A stretch of 34,820 nucleotides of DNA from a bacterium (GTDB lineage Bacteria; Patescibacteriota; Minisyncoccia; UBA6257; GWB1-50-10), in contig NZBZ01000004.1 in assembly GCA_002686365.1 (NCBI GenBank), positions 162,752 to 197,571 of the forward strand. The letters run 5' to 3'. Under the pieces are notes generated by a model. It was not told the origin of the DNA. It saw nothing but the letters and a program-made list of their open reading frames with translations, and did no database searches. A program made the translations under genes and the position numbers. Each line of letters begins with the position of its first letter. Positions within the stretch are counted from its first letter, which is position 1. Shown here in pieces: positions 18,591 to 27,816 of this stretch.

Positions 18591-19193
18591 GTGAAAGAGT
18601 TCCTTGCGATGGTTTCCGCAGTACTTGTTATAGTCATCTACGGCGTTGGTCTTATTCGGTATGTCTTCCAGGTGATTCGTAATCCTGAGGCTAAGGCCTT
18701 TATGCTCTCTACGTGGCTTCTCTTCAGCGTTGCAACTGGATTGAATGTGTTCAGTTTTTTCTGGGGAGGAGATCGGGAGTGGTACAGTGGTATTTTGGGC
18801 ATTTGCGATTTTGCCCTCTGTATCATTGTTTTTCTAATTACTCTCAAATTCGCGTATGGGGGCTTTCATCTCAAGCCGTTCGAGTGCTACTACCTGATCG
18901 GAGCGGCAGCTATCGTTCTGTTCTGGATTTTGTCGGATAGTTCTCTTGTCACGAATCTGCTTGCAGAGGGCTTGCTTGTCGTGGCATATATTCCGACTAT
19001 CCATAACATACTAGTAGAGCGAAAGAGCAGCGAGCCAGTATCTACGTGGTACATACTTCTCTTGGGAACGGTCTTCTCTTTTCACCCTGCGATTGCGGAA
19101 GGGGAATGGCTTTCCGTCATATACTCGTTCCGTGCCTTTGTCTCTATACTTCTCGTTCTTGGGTTCACGTTCAAGTTTCGAGGGGTTGCCTGA
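18591..19193 (+). CDS. PQ-loop/SWEET-like multi-pass membrane protein
   Basis: GTG start with gggaggca SD; TTGACG-N17-TATTGT upstream; ~7 TM segments; YIPTIHNILVERKSSEPVSTWYI resembles a PQ-loop. Confidence 0.6.
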   Translation: MKEFLAMVSAVLVIVIYGVGLIRYVFQVIRNPEAKAFMLSTWLLFSVATGLNVFSFFWGGDREWYSGILGICDFALCIIVFLITLKFAYGGFHLKPFECYYLIGAAAIVLFWILSDSSLVTNLLAEGLLVVAYIPTIHNILVERKSSEPVSTWYILLLGTVFSFHPAIAEGEWLSVIYSFRAFVSILLVLGFTFKFRGVA

Positions 19194-19214
19194 ACTAACC
19201 CGTTTGGACGGGCA

Positions 19215-19250
19215 TTATTCGGCAGCTTTCATTAGTTGCCGATTTTTTAT
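19215..19250 (+). terminator. Intrinsic terminator
   Basis: cggcagc...gttgccg stem followed by TTTTTT. Confidence 0.75.
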
Positions 19251-21062
19251 TCAAAGGAGCGGTCTATTTTTGCCTCTTCTTGGGGGATCTGTTTTATATA
19301 TCCTGCTCCTGAAATTTCCTGTGTGACATTTACTGCCTCGCCTATGTAGGAGAGTTTGCTTGCTCCGGAGAGAATAGTATTGAGCGAGTTCTCTATGTTC
19401 GCAGTAATACTTGATGCTCCTGATGCAGTTATTTTTGCGTCTAAGATTCTAAATTCATATCCGCTTACATGTGATGCTCCGCTTAAATCCATGTCTAGTG
19501 TTTTTGTTTCACCAACGAGTTTTATTTTTGATGCGCCTGATGCCCTGAAAGTTGTTGTGGTATTTTTTAGACTTGCCAATAGGCTTGTTGCTCCGCTTAG
19601 TGATATGTCTATTTTGTCACTTTCAAATTCAGTTACTACTCCCTCAATGTTTCCGCTTAGTTCGAGTTCTTTAAGCAGGGGAGTGGTTATTGTGATTTCC
19701 GCGCCATCTTTTATTGGGCAGAAGAAGAAGCAGAATTTGTATGGCCGTTCGAGTTCCACATTTAGCGTGTTGTCTTCGTCTACTTCTATTTCTGTGCGTT
19801 CGTGTGCCTCTTCAGAGTCGAGCACTGTGATTGTTTGCTTGTCTCCATGATGTATTAGCGCTTTTAAGTTGTATCCTTCTAAGGATGCGATAGAGAACTC
19901 ATCAAGATTTTCGTATTTTACTTCATACTTTTCACTATCGGATAGTTCTATTGACGCGTCATATATGCCCTGCTCGATTCTTGGGATATGAATGGCGCCG
20001 AGCGCGAATGCAAATGTCAGGGCAACTATCCAGACAAAGATTAGTTGCAGCATTACTGGTGTTGTAAATCGATTTTTTTTCTGCAGTATGCTGATGCCCA
20101 TAAGCATAATGACAAGCAAAGGGACGAGTATGACCAGATATGCTGCTATGAATAGAATGATTGAGAGTGTTCCTGAAGATGTTATTGAGTTTAATATGGC
20201 GAGCACTTCGGGCTGCATGCTTATGGCTTCTTTGCTTACAAGAAGGGTTATTGTAGCTGCTGTTATTCCTGCAATGCTGAAGACCGCGCTTATAAATAGG
20301 GCAATGCCTAAGATGATGCGAATTGGTTCGAAGATAATTTTAAATATTAGTCCTATTATCTGAAATATTTTTTGTAGTACTCCGCGTTTTTCTTTTTTTG
20401 GTGCTGGTTCTTTTTCTCCGTCTTCTTCGCGGTCGTGCTTGTTGGCGTTTTTCCTGTTTTTTATTTTTTCTACGCTTTCTTCTACGATTTTGCTGATTTT
20501 CGCAATGGTTACTTCTTCACCACGCATTTCCAGCTTTTGCGCAGTGGTTTCTGCTTTTGGGACTATGAGTGCAAGGATGATGTAGAGGATTACTCCGAAT
20601 CCGCCAAAGAAGATTGAGATTGCAAAGAGTAGGCGGACGATTGTGGTGTCTATGCCAATGTATGCAGCAATGCCTGATGCAACACCTGCGATAATTTTGT
20701 CGTCAGAGTCTCTGTGTAGGCGTCTTGTGTTTTGGGTTTTTGTTTGCGGTTCTTCTGGCGTGCCGTATTCTTCAAAGTCTTCTGGTTTTCCCATGGCGTG
20801 AATTATGTCTTCTACATGAGAGATAGAGATTGCGCTCTTTTCGTTTTTCCTTTTCGTAATTAGTTTTTCTGCAATACTCGTTTCAATATCTTCGATAATT
20901 TCTTCTGACTCTTCTTTTTCCGCAAAGTGTTTTCTAATTGATTCGAGGTAGTTCTCAAAAGTGTTTTCTAATTGATTCGAGGTAGTTCTCAAGTTTTTTG
21001 TATGCGTCTTCTTCTACTGCGAATACTATTCCTCCAATTGTTATGTTAACTATTTTTTTCAT
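19247..21062 (-). CDS. PspC-domain protein with DUF2807/GIN-type C-terminus; 5' end interrupted by a tandem duplication
   Basis: RRLHRDSDDKIIAGVASGIAAYIGIDTTIVRLLFA (PspC); C-terminal LSGASKL/SGASSI repeats. True start appears to be ATG at 21062; frame lost at the 34-bp duplication. Confidence 0.85.
20924..20992. repeat. 34-bp-period tandem duplication within the PspC-domain gene
   Basis: aaagtgttttctaattgattcgaggtagttctcaa twice in tandem. Confidence 0.97.
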
Positions 21063-21405
21063 TATTTTTGATTAGTGCGTTAATTGAATTATTTAGACCT
21101 TTCCACACGCTTTCTAATTGTTTTAAGATTTCTCTTCCTTTGCGTGTGAGTGTGTAGTACTTGCGCGGCGGTCCGCTTTTTGACTCCTCCCAAGTGTATT
21201 CGACGAGCCCCAGATGACGCAGTCGGCTAAGGAGGGGATAGAGAGTGCCCTCAACTATGATGAGGTCGGCCTTTTTCAGCTTTTTTATAATGTCAGAGGC
21301 GTAGCTTCTGCCTTCTGCAATGATAAGGAGGACAGGGAACTCGAGGATTCCTTTTCTAATTTGCGCCTTTGCATTTTCTAAGTCAAATTCTTCTTTTTTG
21401 TTCAT
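21046..21405 (-). CDS. PadR family transcriptional regulator
   Basis: SYASDIIKKLKKADLIIVEGTLYPLLSRLRHLGLVEYTWEESKSGPPRKYYTLTRKGREIL. Confidence 0.93.
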   Translation of the reverse strand: MNKKEEFDLENAKAQIRKGILEFPVLLIIAEGRSYASDIIKKLKKADLIIVEGTLYPLLSRLRHLGLVEYTWEESKSGPPRKYYTLTRKGREILKQLESVWKGLNNSINALIKNNEKNS

Positions 21406-21418
21406 GCTTGAACAGTAT

Positions 21419-21451
21419 CACATAGTACCTTGTAAAGCAAAGTACTATGTG
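21419..21451. promoter_or_regulatory. Inverted repeat upstream of padR-like gene, probable operator
   Basis: cacatagtac...gtactatgtg, 10-bp perfect arms, 13-nt spacer; 14 nt from the PadR start. Confidence 0.7.
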
Positions 21452-21491
21452 GATAACTTTTCCTGTTTATGATTTTATGGAAAAAGAAAAA

Positions 21492-21513
21492 CGATGACAC
21501 CGGTGTATCATCG
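21492..21513 (-). terminator. Intrinsic terminator for minus-strand unit
   Basis: Minus strand: CGATGATACACCGGTGTCATCG TTTTTC. Confidence 0.8.
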
Positions 21514-21556
21514 TTTCACGAATGGGGGCGTGGGGGCATGTTGGGAGTGGTTGGCG

Positions 21557-21814
21557 TTACAGAAGGGGGGTGGTCTTGATGCTCCCGGCCGGTCGAATCT
21601 TGATTCCGGGAATGAAGCTGAACGAGACGGGGGTGGTCTTGATGCTCCCTGTTGGCCAGATCCTTACTCGGCCATGTTCCGTGTGGATCGGGGGGTCCCA
21701 AACCCTGCGCACTTCTCCTTGAGATCTATCCCTGGGTCTTCCAGGACAGAATGGATAGAATGTACCCGTTCCCCACCTTGGGTCTTCCGGGATTTCCGTG
21801 GCTGCTTTTTTCAT
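21557..21814 (-). CDS. Small hypothetical protein with internal repeat (GSIKTTP), or ncRNA locus
   Basis: 85 aa ORF; TTGACA-N17-TAAAGA upstream and terminator downstream on the same strand; duplicated IRPAGSIKTTP/IWPTGSIKTTP. Confidence 0.45.
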   Translation of the reverse strand: MKKAATEIPEDPRWGTGTFYPFCPGRPRDRSQGEVRRVWDPPIHTEHGRVRIWPTGSIKTTPVSFSFIPGIKIRPAGSIKTTPLL

Positions 21815-22045
21815 GGGCCCGTGTCTCGATTCTTTGTATACGCCCTTGTTTCCCCTAGTATGTCTTTAGCACATTATTGTATTTTTGTCAATCCTTTGCT
21901 AAATCATTGAATTATGGTCTGGGATTGACATTTTTATTTGTTTATGCTAGTGTTCATGTATCAAATGGGAACTGTAGTAAAAGCGTAGTCGGGTTTTGTT
22001 CGCAGTCTTTGCATTTGAGTTCTATTCACGTTAATTTCTATAAAA

Positions 22046-22246
22046 ATGGCAGAAGGAACAATTACTCGATTGACTGATCGCGGATTCGGATTCATCGCTC
22101 GTGATGGAGAGGAAAAGGATCTCTTTTTCCACTCTAATGAGTTGAAGGATGTAGAATTCAACGATCTTCAAGAGGGAGACAAGGTTACGTTTGAAGTAGA
22201 GGAAGGTCCGAAAGGACTTAATGCTACCGGCGTTTCCAAGGTCTAA
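22046..22246 (+). CDS. Cold shock domain protein
   Basis: MAEGTITRLTDRGFGFIARDGEEKDLFFHSNEL. Confidence 0.93.
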   Translation: MAEGTITRLTDRGFGFIARDGEEKDLFFHSNELKDVEFNDLQEGDKVTFEVEEGPKGLNATGVSKV

Positions 22247-22256
22247 CTATAAACAA

Positions 22257-22291
22257 AGCTGCCCCCGCTTGCGGGGGTGGTTTTGTTTTTG
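22257..22291 (+). terminator. Intrinsic terminator
   Basis: gcccccgcttgcgggggtggtttt. Confidence 0.8.
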
Positions 22292-22322
22292 GGGTTTTGA
22301 TTCTTGGGATATAATAAGAGTA

Positions 22323-23585
22323 ATGTCTGAACGAGGATTTATAAGCATTATTGTCGTAGCTGTAGTTGCAGTTTTTGTAGTTGGCGTTGGTGGAGTTGCT
22401 TTTTTCGGAACATCTCCTTCAAGAGTAGTTTTAATGGAGACACAGAATATTCAAACGAGGCAGGAGGGTATGCAGAGAGAGGTTTTTGTACCGGATTCCA
22501 GATTAGTTCATGAGCCGCGTCAGAGAGAAGTGTCTGTATCTTATCCTACTCAAATTATAGAAGGGGGCGATGTTAGTTTAGGGAATGTTTTTCCACAGGT
22601 TGATTTGATAAGTAATGCTGTGTCTGGGGTTGATGCAGCAAAGGATGTTGTTCAAGCTGTTTTGCCTCAGGTTGTTTTGGAGGAGCCAATTTACGAAGAG
22701 CCGAGTGTGCATGTAGATAGTCTTGCGGCGCAGTTTTCTATTTTAGAGAGTGAGCTTTTGAATGCGCAGTCCGTAGGGTCAAATCTTTCAGAGTCTCATG
22801 CAGATAGGGTTTTAAAAGATATTGCAGAGTTGGAAGTGCAGGGATATTTGATTAGTGAGGTTGTACGGCTTCGGGAGCTTGTAATACAGCTTAGTCCGCA
22901 CTTGCAGGATTATAGTGAGAGTCAGGTGGTAGAGATGCCTGTTGAGTCAGTATCTTTGCCTCCTCAGCCTCCTCAGGAGACTTGTGTGAGTAATCCGAAT
23001 CCTGTGCTTACTGCAGATATTACTGATATGTGGCGTGTTTCTCAGATTACTCCTCCTGGTGTTCTAATGGGCGGTGTGCAGTTAAAATCACATTCATATA
23101 TTTGGATTGAGGATGGGGGAACGGTTCCAGTGTATGCTCCTGCAGATGTGGAGCTTGTTACAGGCGCGTATTATCTTGAGGGCGGAATTTCGCAGTATAT
23201 ACTTATATTTCGTTTGAGTTGTGAGGTAGATATAAAGTTTGATCATATATTAGAGCCGATTGTTGCGATTCGAGACGCGTTTCCAGATACGCCAAAAGGG
23301 GATACTCGGACAGATCCTGTTGGCCCAATTTCTTTTAAAGCAGGGGATGTTGTTGGATATACTTCCGGCACTCCAGAGGCGCATAACTGGGATTTTGGGC
23401 TGTATAATGATTCAGTTGCGGATCCTGATGCAAATGTTCCAGAGGCAGTTGGTACGGATTTGCGCGCTAACTGTCCGTATGACTACTACTCGTCAGATAG
23501 GCGGCAGACATATTTTGATTTGATGGGCTATTCCTTGCTTGGAGGAGCGGATCCGTACGTTACATATTGTGATTTGCAGCGTTAA
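22323..23585 (+). CDS. Membrane-anchored protein with possible M23/LytM-like C-terminal domain
   Basis: N-terminal TM; VPVYAPADVELVTGAYYLEGGISQYILIFRLSCEVDIKFDHI...FKAGDVVGYTSGTPEAHNWDFGLY resembles a degenerate M23 barrel; TATAAT 7 nt before ATG. Confidence 0.6.
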   Translation: MSERGFISIIVVAVVAVFVVGVGGVAFFGTSPSRVVLMETQNIQTRQEGMQREVFVPDSRLVHEPRQREVSVSYPTQIIEGGDVSLGNVFPQVDLISNAVSGVDAAKDVVQAVLPQVVLEEPIYEEPSVHVDSLAAQFSILESELLNAQSVGSNLSESHADRVLKDIAELEVQGYLISEVVRLRELVIQLSPHLQDYSESQVVEMPVESVSLPPQPPQETCVSNPNPVLTADITDMWRVSQITPPGVLMGGVQLKSHSYIWIEDGGTVPVYAPADVELVTGAYYLEGGISQYILIFRLSCEVDIKFDHILEPIVAIRDAFPDTPKGDTRTDPVGPISFKAGDVVGYTSGTPEAHNWDFGLYNDSVADPDANVPEAVGTDLRANCPYDYYSSDRRQTYFDLMGYSLLGGADPYVTYCDLQR

Positions 23586-23602
23586 TAAGTATTAATTAGA
23601 TA

Positions 23603-24391
23603 ATGCAGGCTAAATTATCTTTATGGCGTTTTAAGAATCTTTCGCGATTTAGCGAGATTCAGCACTTTGTTTCTGCTCGCGTAGGAGGCGCTAGCCACTC
23701 TCCCTATGATTCTTTTAATTTAGGGTTTCATGTTGGAGATGATGCAGAAGCGGTTTTGAATAATAGAGAGGCGCTTGCTCTATCTCTTGGAGTATCTTGT
23801 GATGATTTTGTGATTGGGAAACAGGTGCATGGGAGGAAAGTTGTGGTTGTGAGTGAGGATATGCGAGGCAGAGGAGCAAGAGACTTCGAAACAGCGATTG
23901 ATGCAGCAGATGCATTTGTTACAGATGTTTTGGGCGTTGTTCCTATGGTTCTTGTGGCAGACTGCGTGCCAGTTCTGCTTTTTGATCCTAAGCAAAAGGT
24001 TGTGGGGGTTGCGCACGCTGGGTGGAAGGGAACGCTGAAGCTTATTGCGAAGCATATGGCAGAGGTTTTAATAGAGAAGTTTGAATGTAGTCCAGCAGAT
24101 ATTGTGGTGGGGATTGGTCCATCTCTTGGTCCCTGTCATACAGAAGTTGGACCAGAGGCTCTTCGAGAGATTCGACATGTGTTTGGGGGTGATGATAGTA
24201 TTGTAAAGAATCATTCGTTTTTTGATATGTGGGAGGCGAATAAAAAACAGCTTCTGGACATTGGCATTTTAGAGAAGAATATAGAGATTTCTGGGATTTG
24301 TACGTATTGTAAGAGCGATAGGTTTTTTTCAGCGAGAAAAAGTGAAGGAGACACTGGCAGGTTTGGTGTTGGGATTTTTTTAAGGCACTAA
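23603..24391 (+). CDS. pgeF: YfiH/PgeF-type (laccase-domain, DUF152) protein
   Basis: ADCVPVLLFDPKQKVVGVAHAGWKGTLKLI...GIGPSLGPCHTEVG...ISGICTYC. Confidence 0.93.
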   Translation: MQAKLSLWRFKNLSRFSEIQHFVSARVGGASHSPYDSFNLGFHVGDDAEAVLNNREALALSLGVSCDDFVIGKQVHGRKVVVVSEDMRGRGARDFETAIDAADAFVTDVLGVVPMVLVADCVPVLLFDPKQKVVGVAHAGWKGTLKLIAKHMAEVLIEKFECSPADIVVGIGPSLGPCHTEVGPEALREIRHVFGGDDSIVKNHSFFDMWEANKKQLLDIGILEKNIEISGICTYCKSDRFFSARKSEGDTGRFGVGIFLRH

Positions 24392-24426
24392 TGACAAGTA
24401 GGAAATTTTTTGTATAATGGGTGTAT

Positions 24427-25395
24427 ATGGTACATTTTGAAAAACAAACATATGGTTCTGAGAGTAAGGGTGAGGGGTATGAAGCTAGGCAGATTGAGAA
24501 GTTGTCTGAGTCTTTGGGTGAGGTTGCAGAGCATCTTCAGGAAAATGATGGGTTGCCAGTTAATCCGGTTTCGTGCTGCGTTGATATGGGCGACTCTTCT
24601 TTTGAGAAGAAGAAGACTGAAGATGGAGAGATCGGGGCGCATAGCAAGGACAGAATTCAGGAAGATATTGAGTTTGCGAAAAGGGAAGCTGAGAGAGATG
24701 GGAAGCGTTATGAGTTAGATATAAGTGCTGAGGAGTTTGATGGCAATCTTTTAGATGACAAGAGGGAACAGTTAGAGGTTGCTACTGTTCTGATGTTTTT
24801 TGAATTTTTAAAGAAAGAGTTTATTGTTGTTCGTGCGTCTCCTCATGACAGGCATGAGAATGGTGTTGGTATATTAATTATTCATAGGGATACTGGTAAT
24901 GTTGTTTGCGGTATTACTGAAACAGAAGATAAGAAAGGAGAGGGGGTGGAGGGCTTGGAGAGCAATGTTGTTGAAACAAATGCGGGTGATCGGGGCGTTT
25001 ATATAGATTATGGTTTTCGTCTGGAAAGAAAGGAAGGAGGGAAGAGTCGTTTTGCTCCTGCCGCACTTTCTAATGTGCCTGTATTTTATCTTCCTCTTTC
25101 TTCGGATTATGTTACTCGAGTTAGGAATGCAATGACTGGGTCCAGTGATAAGGCTGCTTTAAGTGAAAGAGATGAGTTTGCTCGTATTTTGTCACTTCTC
25201 TTGGATGAGGAGATTCCAGATGTTGAAGATGGTTTAAGGCAGCAGTTTGGTGTTGTCAGGGGTGGTACAGGAATATCTGAGTTAAACGCAGTTCAGGGGC
25301 GTGTGAATACATTTCGAGATGCTTTAAAGGGAGCAAGAGATAGTCTTGGTCTGTCTGATGTTAGTTTGGGCGCAGAGAAGCGAGAGGCAGCCTAG
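24427..25395 (+). CDS. Hypothetical protein
   Basis: ~322 aa ORF; TATAAT box at 24413 just before the start. Confidence 0.7.
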   Translation: MVHFEKQTYGSESKGEGYEARQIEKLSESLGEVAEHLQENDGLPVNPVSCCVDMGDSSFEKKKTEDGEIGAHSKDRIQEDIEFAKREAERDGKRYELDISAEEFDGNLLDDKREQLEVATVLMFFEFLKKEFIVVRASPHDRHENGVGILIIHRDTGNVVCGITETEDKKGEGVEGLESNVVETNAGDRGVYIDYGFRLERKEGGKSRFAPAALSNVPVFYLPLSSDYVTRVRNAMTGSSDKAALSERDEFARILSLLLDEEIPDVEDGLRQQFGVVRGGTGISELNAVQGRVNTFRDALKGARDSLGLSDVSLGAEKREAA

Positions 25396-26501
25396 CTTTG
25401 GAGGCTTTCTATAATAGCGATTTCTAAAGGAATTTGAGGAAATTGTGAGTACCTCATTTGGGAATAGGCCTTTATGATGTTTTTTAAAAGTTCTAGGTGT
25501 TCGTTTTTATACAGCTCTCTGTGTGATTCAATGGTTTTTATCTGGTCTGCAGGTAGTTCTGTCTCAAATTTTGATTTCATAGTTGGGTTTTTGGCAAGGA
25601 CTGCTACTTTTCGCATATAGAGAATAAGGTCTTTTGTAAGTTCTACAAGATTTTGTCCCTCGTCTGTTATTTCTGAAAGCGCTTGGAGAGCTTCATCAAG
25701 TTTATTTTCTAGAAGAAGAGTTGCAAGACTTGTGACTTTTCTAAAGCCGATTTTTCCGAGCGTGCTTTCTACGGCTTCAGTTGTAATTTTCCCCTCTGTA
25801 AGGGATGCCATCTGGTCTAAGAGAGACTCTGCATCGCGGAAACTTCCCTCGCCTGCTGATGCAATGAGTTCCAGAGCATCACCGTCTATTTGTATTTTTT
25901 CCTCTGTAGCGATTTTCTTGAGTTTTTCAGTGACGAGTTTTAATGGGACGTGTTTGAATTGGAATTTTTGCGCGCGAGAGGCAATTGTTGCTGGTATCTT
26001 TTCCAGCTCTGTAGTTGCTAAGATTATTGTGACGTACTCTGGCGGCTCTTCTAAAGTTTTTAAAAGCGCGTTTGCAGCTTCTTTAGTGAGTTGATGCGCC
26101 TCGTCTATGATGAAGACTTTGTTTTGGAGAACTCCGGGGGCAATGCGTACATTTTCTTTGAGCGCCCGCATCTCATCTATTCCGCGGTTTGATGCAGCGT
26201 CAATTTCAATAACATCTAGAGCTGCGCCTTTGTCTATGCTTTCGCAGGCAAGGCAGGCATTGCAGGGCTCTCCTAATGCTTTGTGATTTTTGTCAGTGTG
26301 TCGGGTTGTGCAGTTTGCGATTTTTGTAATAAGGCGGGCTGTGGTAGTTTTTCCTGTGCCCCTTGGTCCGGAGAGTAGGTAGGCGTGCGCGAGCCGGTCT
26401 TTACGCGCAGCCTCTTTTAAGATTTGCGCGATTATATCCTGTCCAAGCAAATCAGAGAGCGTTGAGGGCCTATATTTTCTATATATAGCAAGGTTGGGCA
26501 T
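25392..26501 (-). CDS. dnaX: DNA polymerase III subunit gamma/tau (short form)
   Basis: MPNLAIYRKYRPSTLSDLLGQD...AYLLSGPRGTGKTTTARL...VFIIDEAHQLTKEAANALLKTLEEPP. Confidence 0.96.
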   Translation of the reverse strand: MPNLAIYRKYRPSTLSDLLGQDIIAQILKEAARKDRLAHAYLLSGPRGTGKTTTARLITKIANCTTRHTDKNHKALGEPCNACLACESIDKGAALDVIEIDAASNRGIDEMRALKENVRIAPGVLQNKVFIIDEAHQLTKEAANALLKTLEEPPEYVTIILATTELEKIPATIASRAQKFQFKHVPLKLVTEKLKKIATEEKIQIDGDALELIASAGEGSFRDAESLLDQMASLTEGKITTEAVESTLGKIGFRKVTSLATLLLENKLDEALQALSEITDEGQNLVELTKDLILYMRKVAVLAKNPTMKSKFETELPADQIKTIESHRELYKNEHLELLKNIIKAYSQMRYSQFPQIPLEIAIIESLQS

Positions 26502-26679
26502 AACATCATCATATTAGACGATGGATATTGTTGTGGCAATGTTGTGGCAATGAGGAGGCGTTTGTCTTATGTACACTTGTTATGCGGTCGTCGTGTTAGT
26601 GTACATATGTGGGTAGATTTTACATTGCTCTACTTGGCTCTACTTATTGTTGGGAGATTTTTGATATAATGTGGGTATT

Positions 26680-27252
26680 ATGAAGTGGGTAATATTTATT
26701 ATTATTGTTGGTCTTATCGTTTTTATTGGTTTTTATGTTTGGCCTCAAAGGGCGAATCATATTTCTCCGGGTACAGAGGAAGTTGATATTATGGGAGATT
26801 TAAAATTAACAAGTTTAGAGTTTGAGGAAGGCAAGAAGATTCCTGCAAAGTATACGTGTGATGGGGAAGATGTAAGTCCTCCGCTTGCGATTGCTGGTGT
26901 GTCTGATGAGGCAAAGAGTCTGGTTCTTATAATGGATGACCCTGATGTGCCTAAGAATTTGCGGCCGGACGGGATGTGGGATCACTGGGTTGTGTTTAAT
27001 ATTTCGCCTGACACAACAGAGATTTCAGAAGGGGAGGAGCCGCAAGGTGTTCATGGAAAGGGCACGAGTGGAAATCTTAAGTATCACGGTCCTTGCCCGC
27101 CGGATAAGGAGCATAGGTATTTCTTTAAGCTGTATGCATTGGATACAGAGCTGGATTTGAATGAGGGCGTGACAAAGGCAGAGGTGGAGAAGGCAATGGA
27201 GGGACATGTTTTGGAGCAGGCAGAGCTCGTTGGGTTGTACGAGAGGGGATAG
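26680..27252 (+). CDS. YbhB/YbcL-type PEBP family protein, membrane-anchored
   Basis: N-terminal TM; PAKYTCDGEDVSPPL...LVLIMDDPDVP...DHWVVFNI...YHGPCPP...HRYFFKLYALD. Confidence 0.93.
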   Translation: MKWVIFIIIVGLIVFIGFYVWPQRANHISPGTEEVDIMGDLKLTSLEFEEGKKIPAKYTCDGEDVSPPLAIAGVSDEAKSLVLIMDDPDVPKNLRPDGMWDHWVVFNISPDTTEISEGEEPQGVHGKGTSGNLKYHGPCPPDKEHRYFFKLYALDTELDLNEGVTKAEVEKAMEGHVLEQAELVGLYERG

Positions 27253-27340
27253 TTTGATTATTTAGTATTTTTTGTCTGCTGATGTGTTGTCTGCTGAGTA
27301 GATTTTGTAACAAGTTATACGATCGTATTGTTTGTTATAA

Positions 27341-27371
27341 AAAATAAAACCGGCGGCTCGGATGCCGTCGG
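27341..27371 (-). terminator. Intrinsic terminator, minus strand
   Basis: Minus strand: CCGACGGCATCCGAGCCGCCGG TTTTATTTTTT. Confidence 0.85.
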
Positions 27372-27488
27372 CTATGTGTTGTATCTTTCTGGGAGGGGTC
27401 TCCTTTGTCTCCAATCCTTTATGAGAACTATGATGGCTATTATGGCCATAAGAAAAGATAGTCCAAAGAGGGCGTATATTCCTATCAT
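27372..27488 (-). CDS. Small (38 aa) membrane protein
   Basis: MIGIYALFGLSFLMAIIAIIVLIKDWRQRRPLPERYNT; terminator immediately downstream; below ORF-track cutoff. Confidence 0.6.
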   Translation of the reverse strand: MIGIYALFGLSFLMAIIAIIVLIKDWRQRRPLPERYNT

Positions 27489-27564
27489 TTGATAGTCTCC
27501 AAGAAAGTTTGAGGCCGAGCTAGTTGCTGCTCGGCCTGCACGTTTCCTTGCTTTGGCTTAGGCG

Positions 27565-27720
27565 TTACATCTTTGGGATGTTTTTTGCCCAACCTTCTGG
27601 CAAGGGGATTCTTGCTTTGCCTACTACGATTCGGCAAAACGTCATGAGTGTCATTGATCCTATAACTATCGTTAGTATGGGGTCTATTGGACCCTCCTTC
27701 CAATCAATGCGGCAGATCAT
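27565..27720 (-). CDS. Small (51 aa) membrane protein (competing 72 aa frame at 27485-27703)
   Basis: MICRIDWKEGPIDPILTIVIGSMTLMTFCRIVVGKARIPLPEGWAKNIPKM, one TM helix; TTGACA promoter upstream on minus strand. Confidence 0.5.
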   Translation of the reverse strand: MICRIDWKEGPIDPILTIVIGSMTLMTFCRIVVGKARIPLPEGWAKNIPKM

Positions 27721-27816
27721 GATTCCATCTTATTATATTATTACATATTTTGGTTGATTTGTCAATCCCTCACATATTTACAAGCTATGTGAGGGACAAG
27801 GTGATAAAATAGGGAA

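Noticed and set aside
21494-21910. 138 aa + strand ORF
   Set aside because: Promoter and T-tailed terminator point to minus-strand transcription; no + strand promoter or SD seen.
27485-27703. 72 aa minus ORF
   Set aside because: The overlapping 51 aa frame has a TM helix and ATG; the 72 aa frame is hydrophilic with a TTG start. Not fully excluded.
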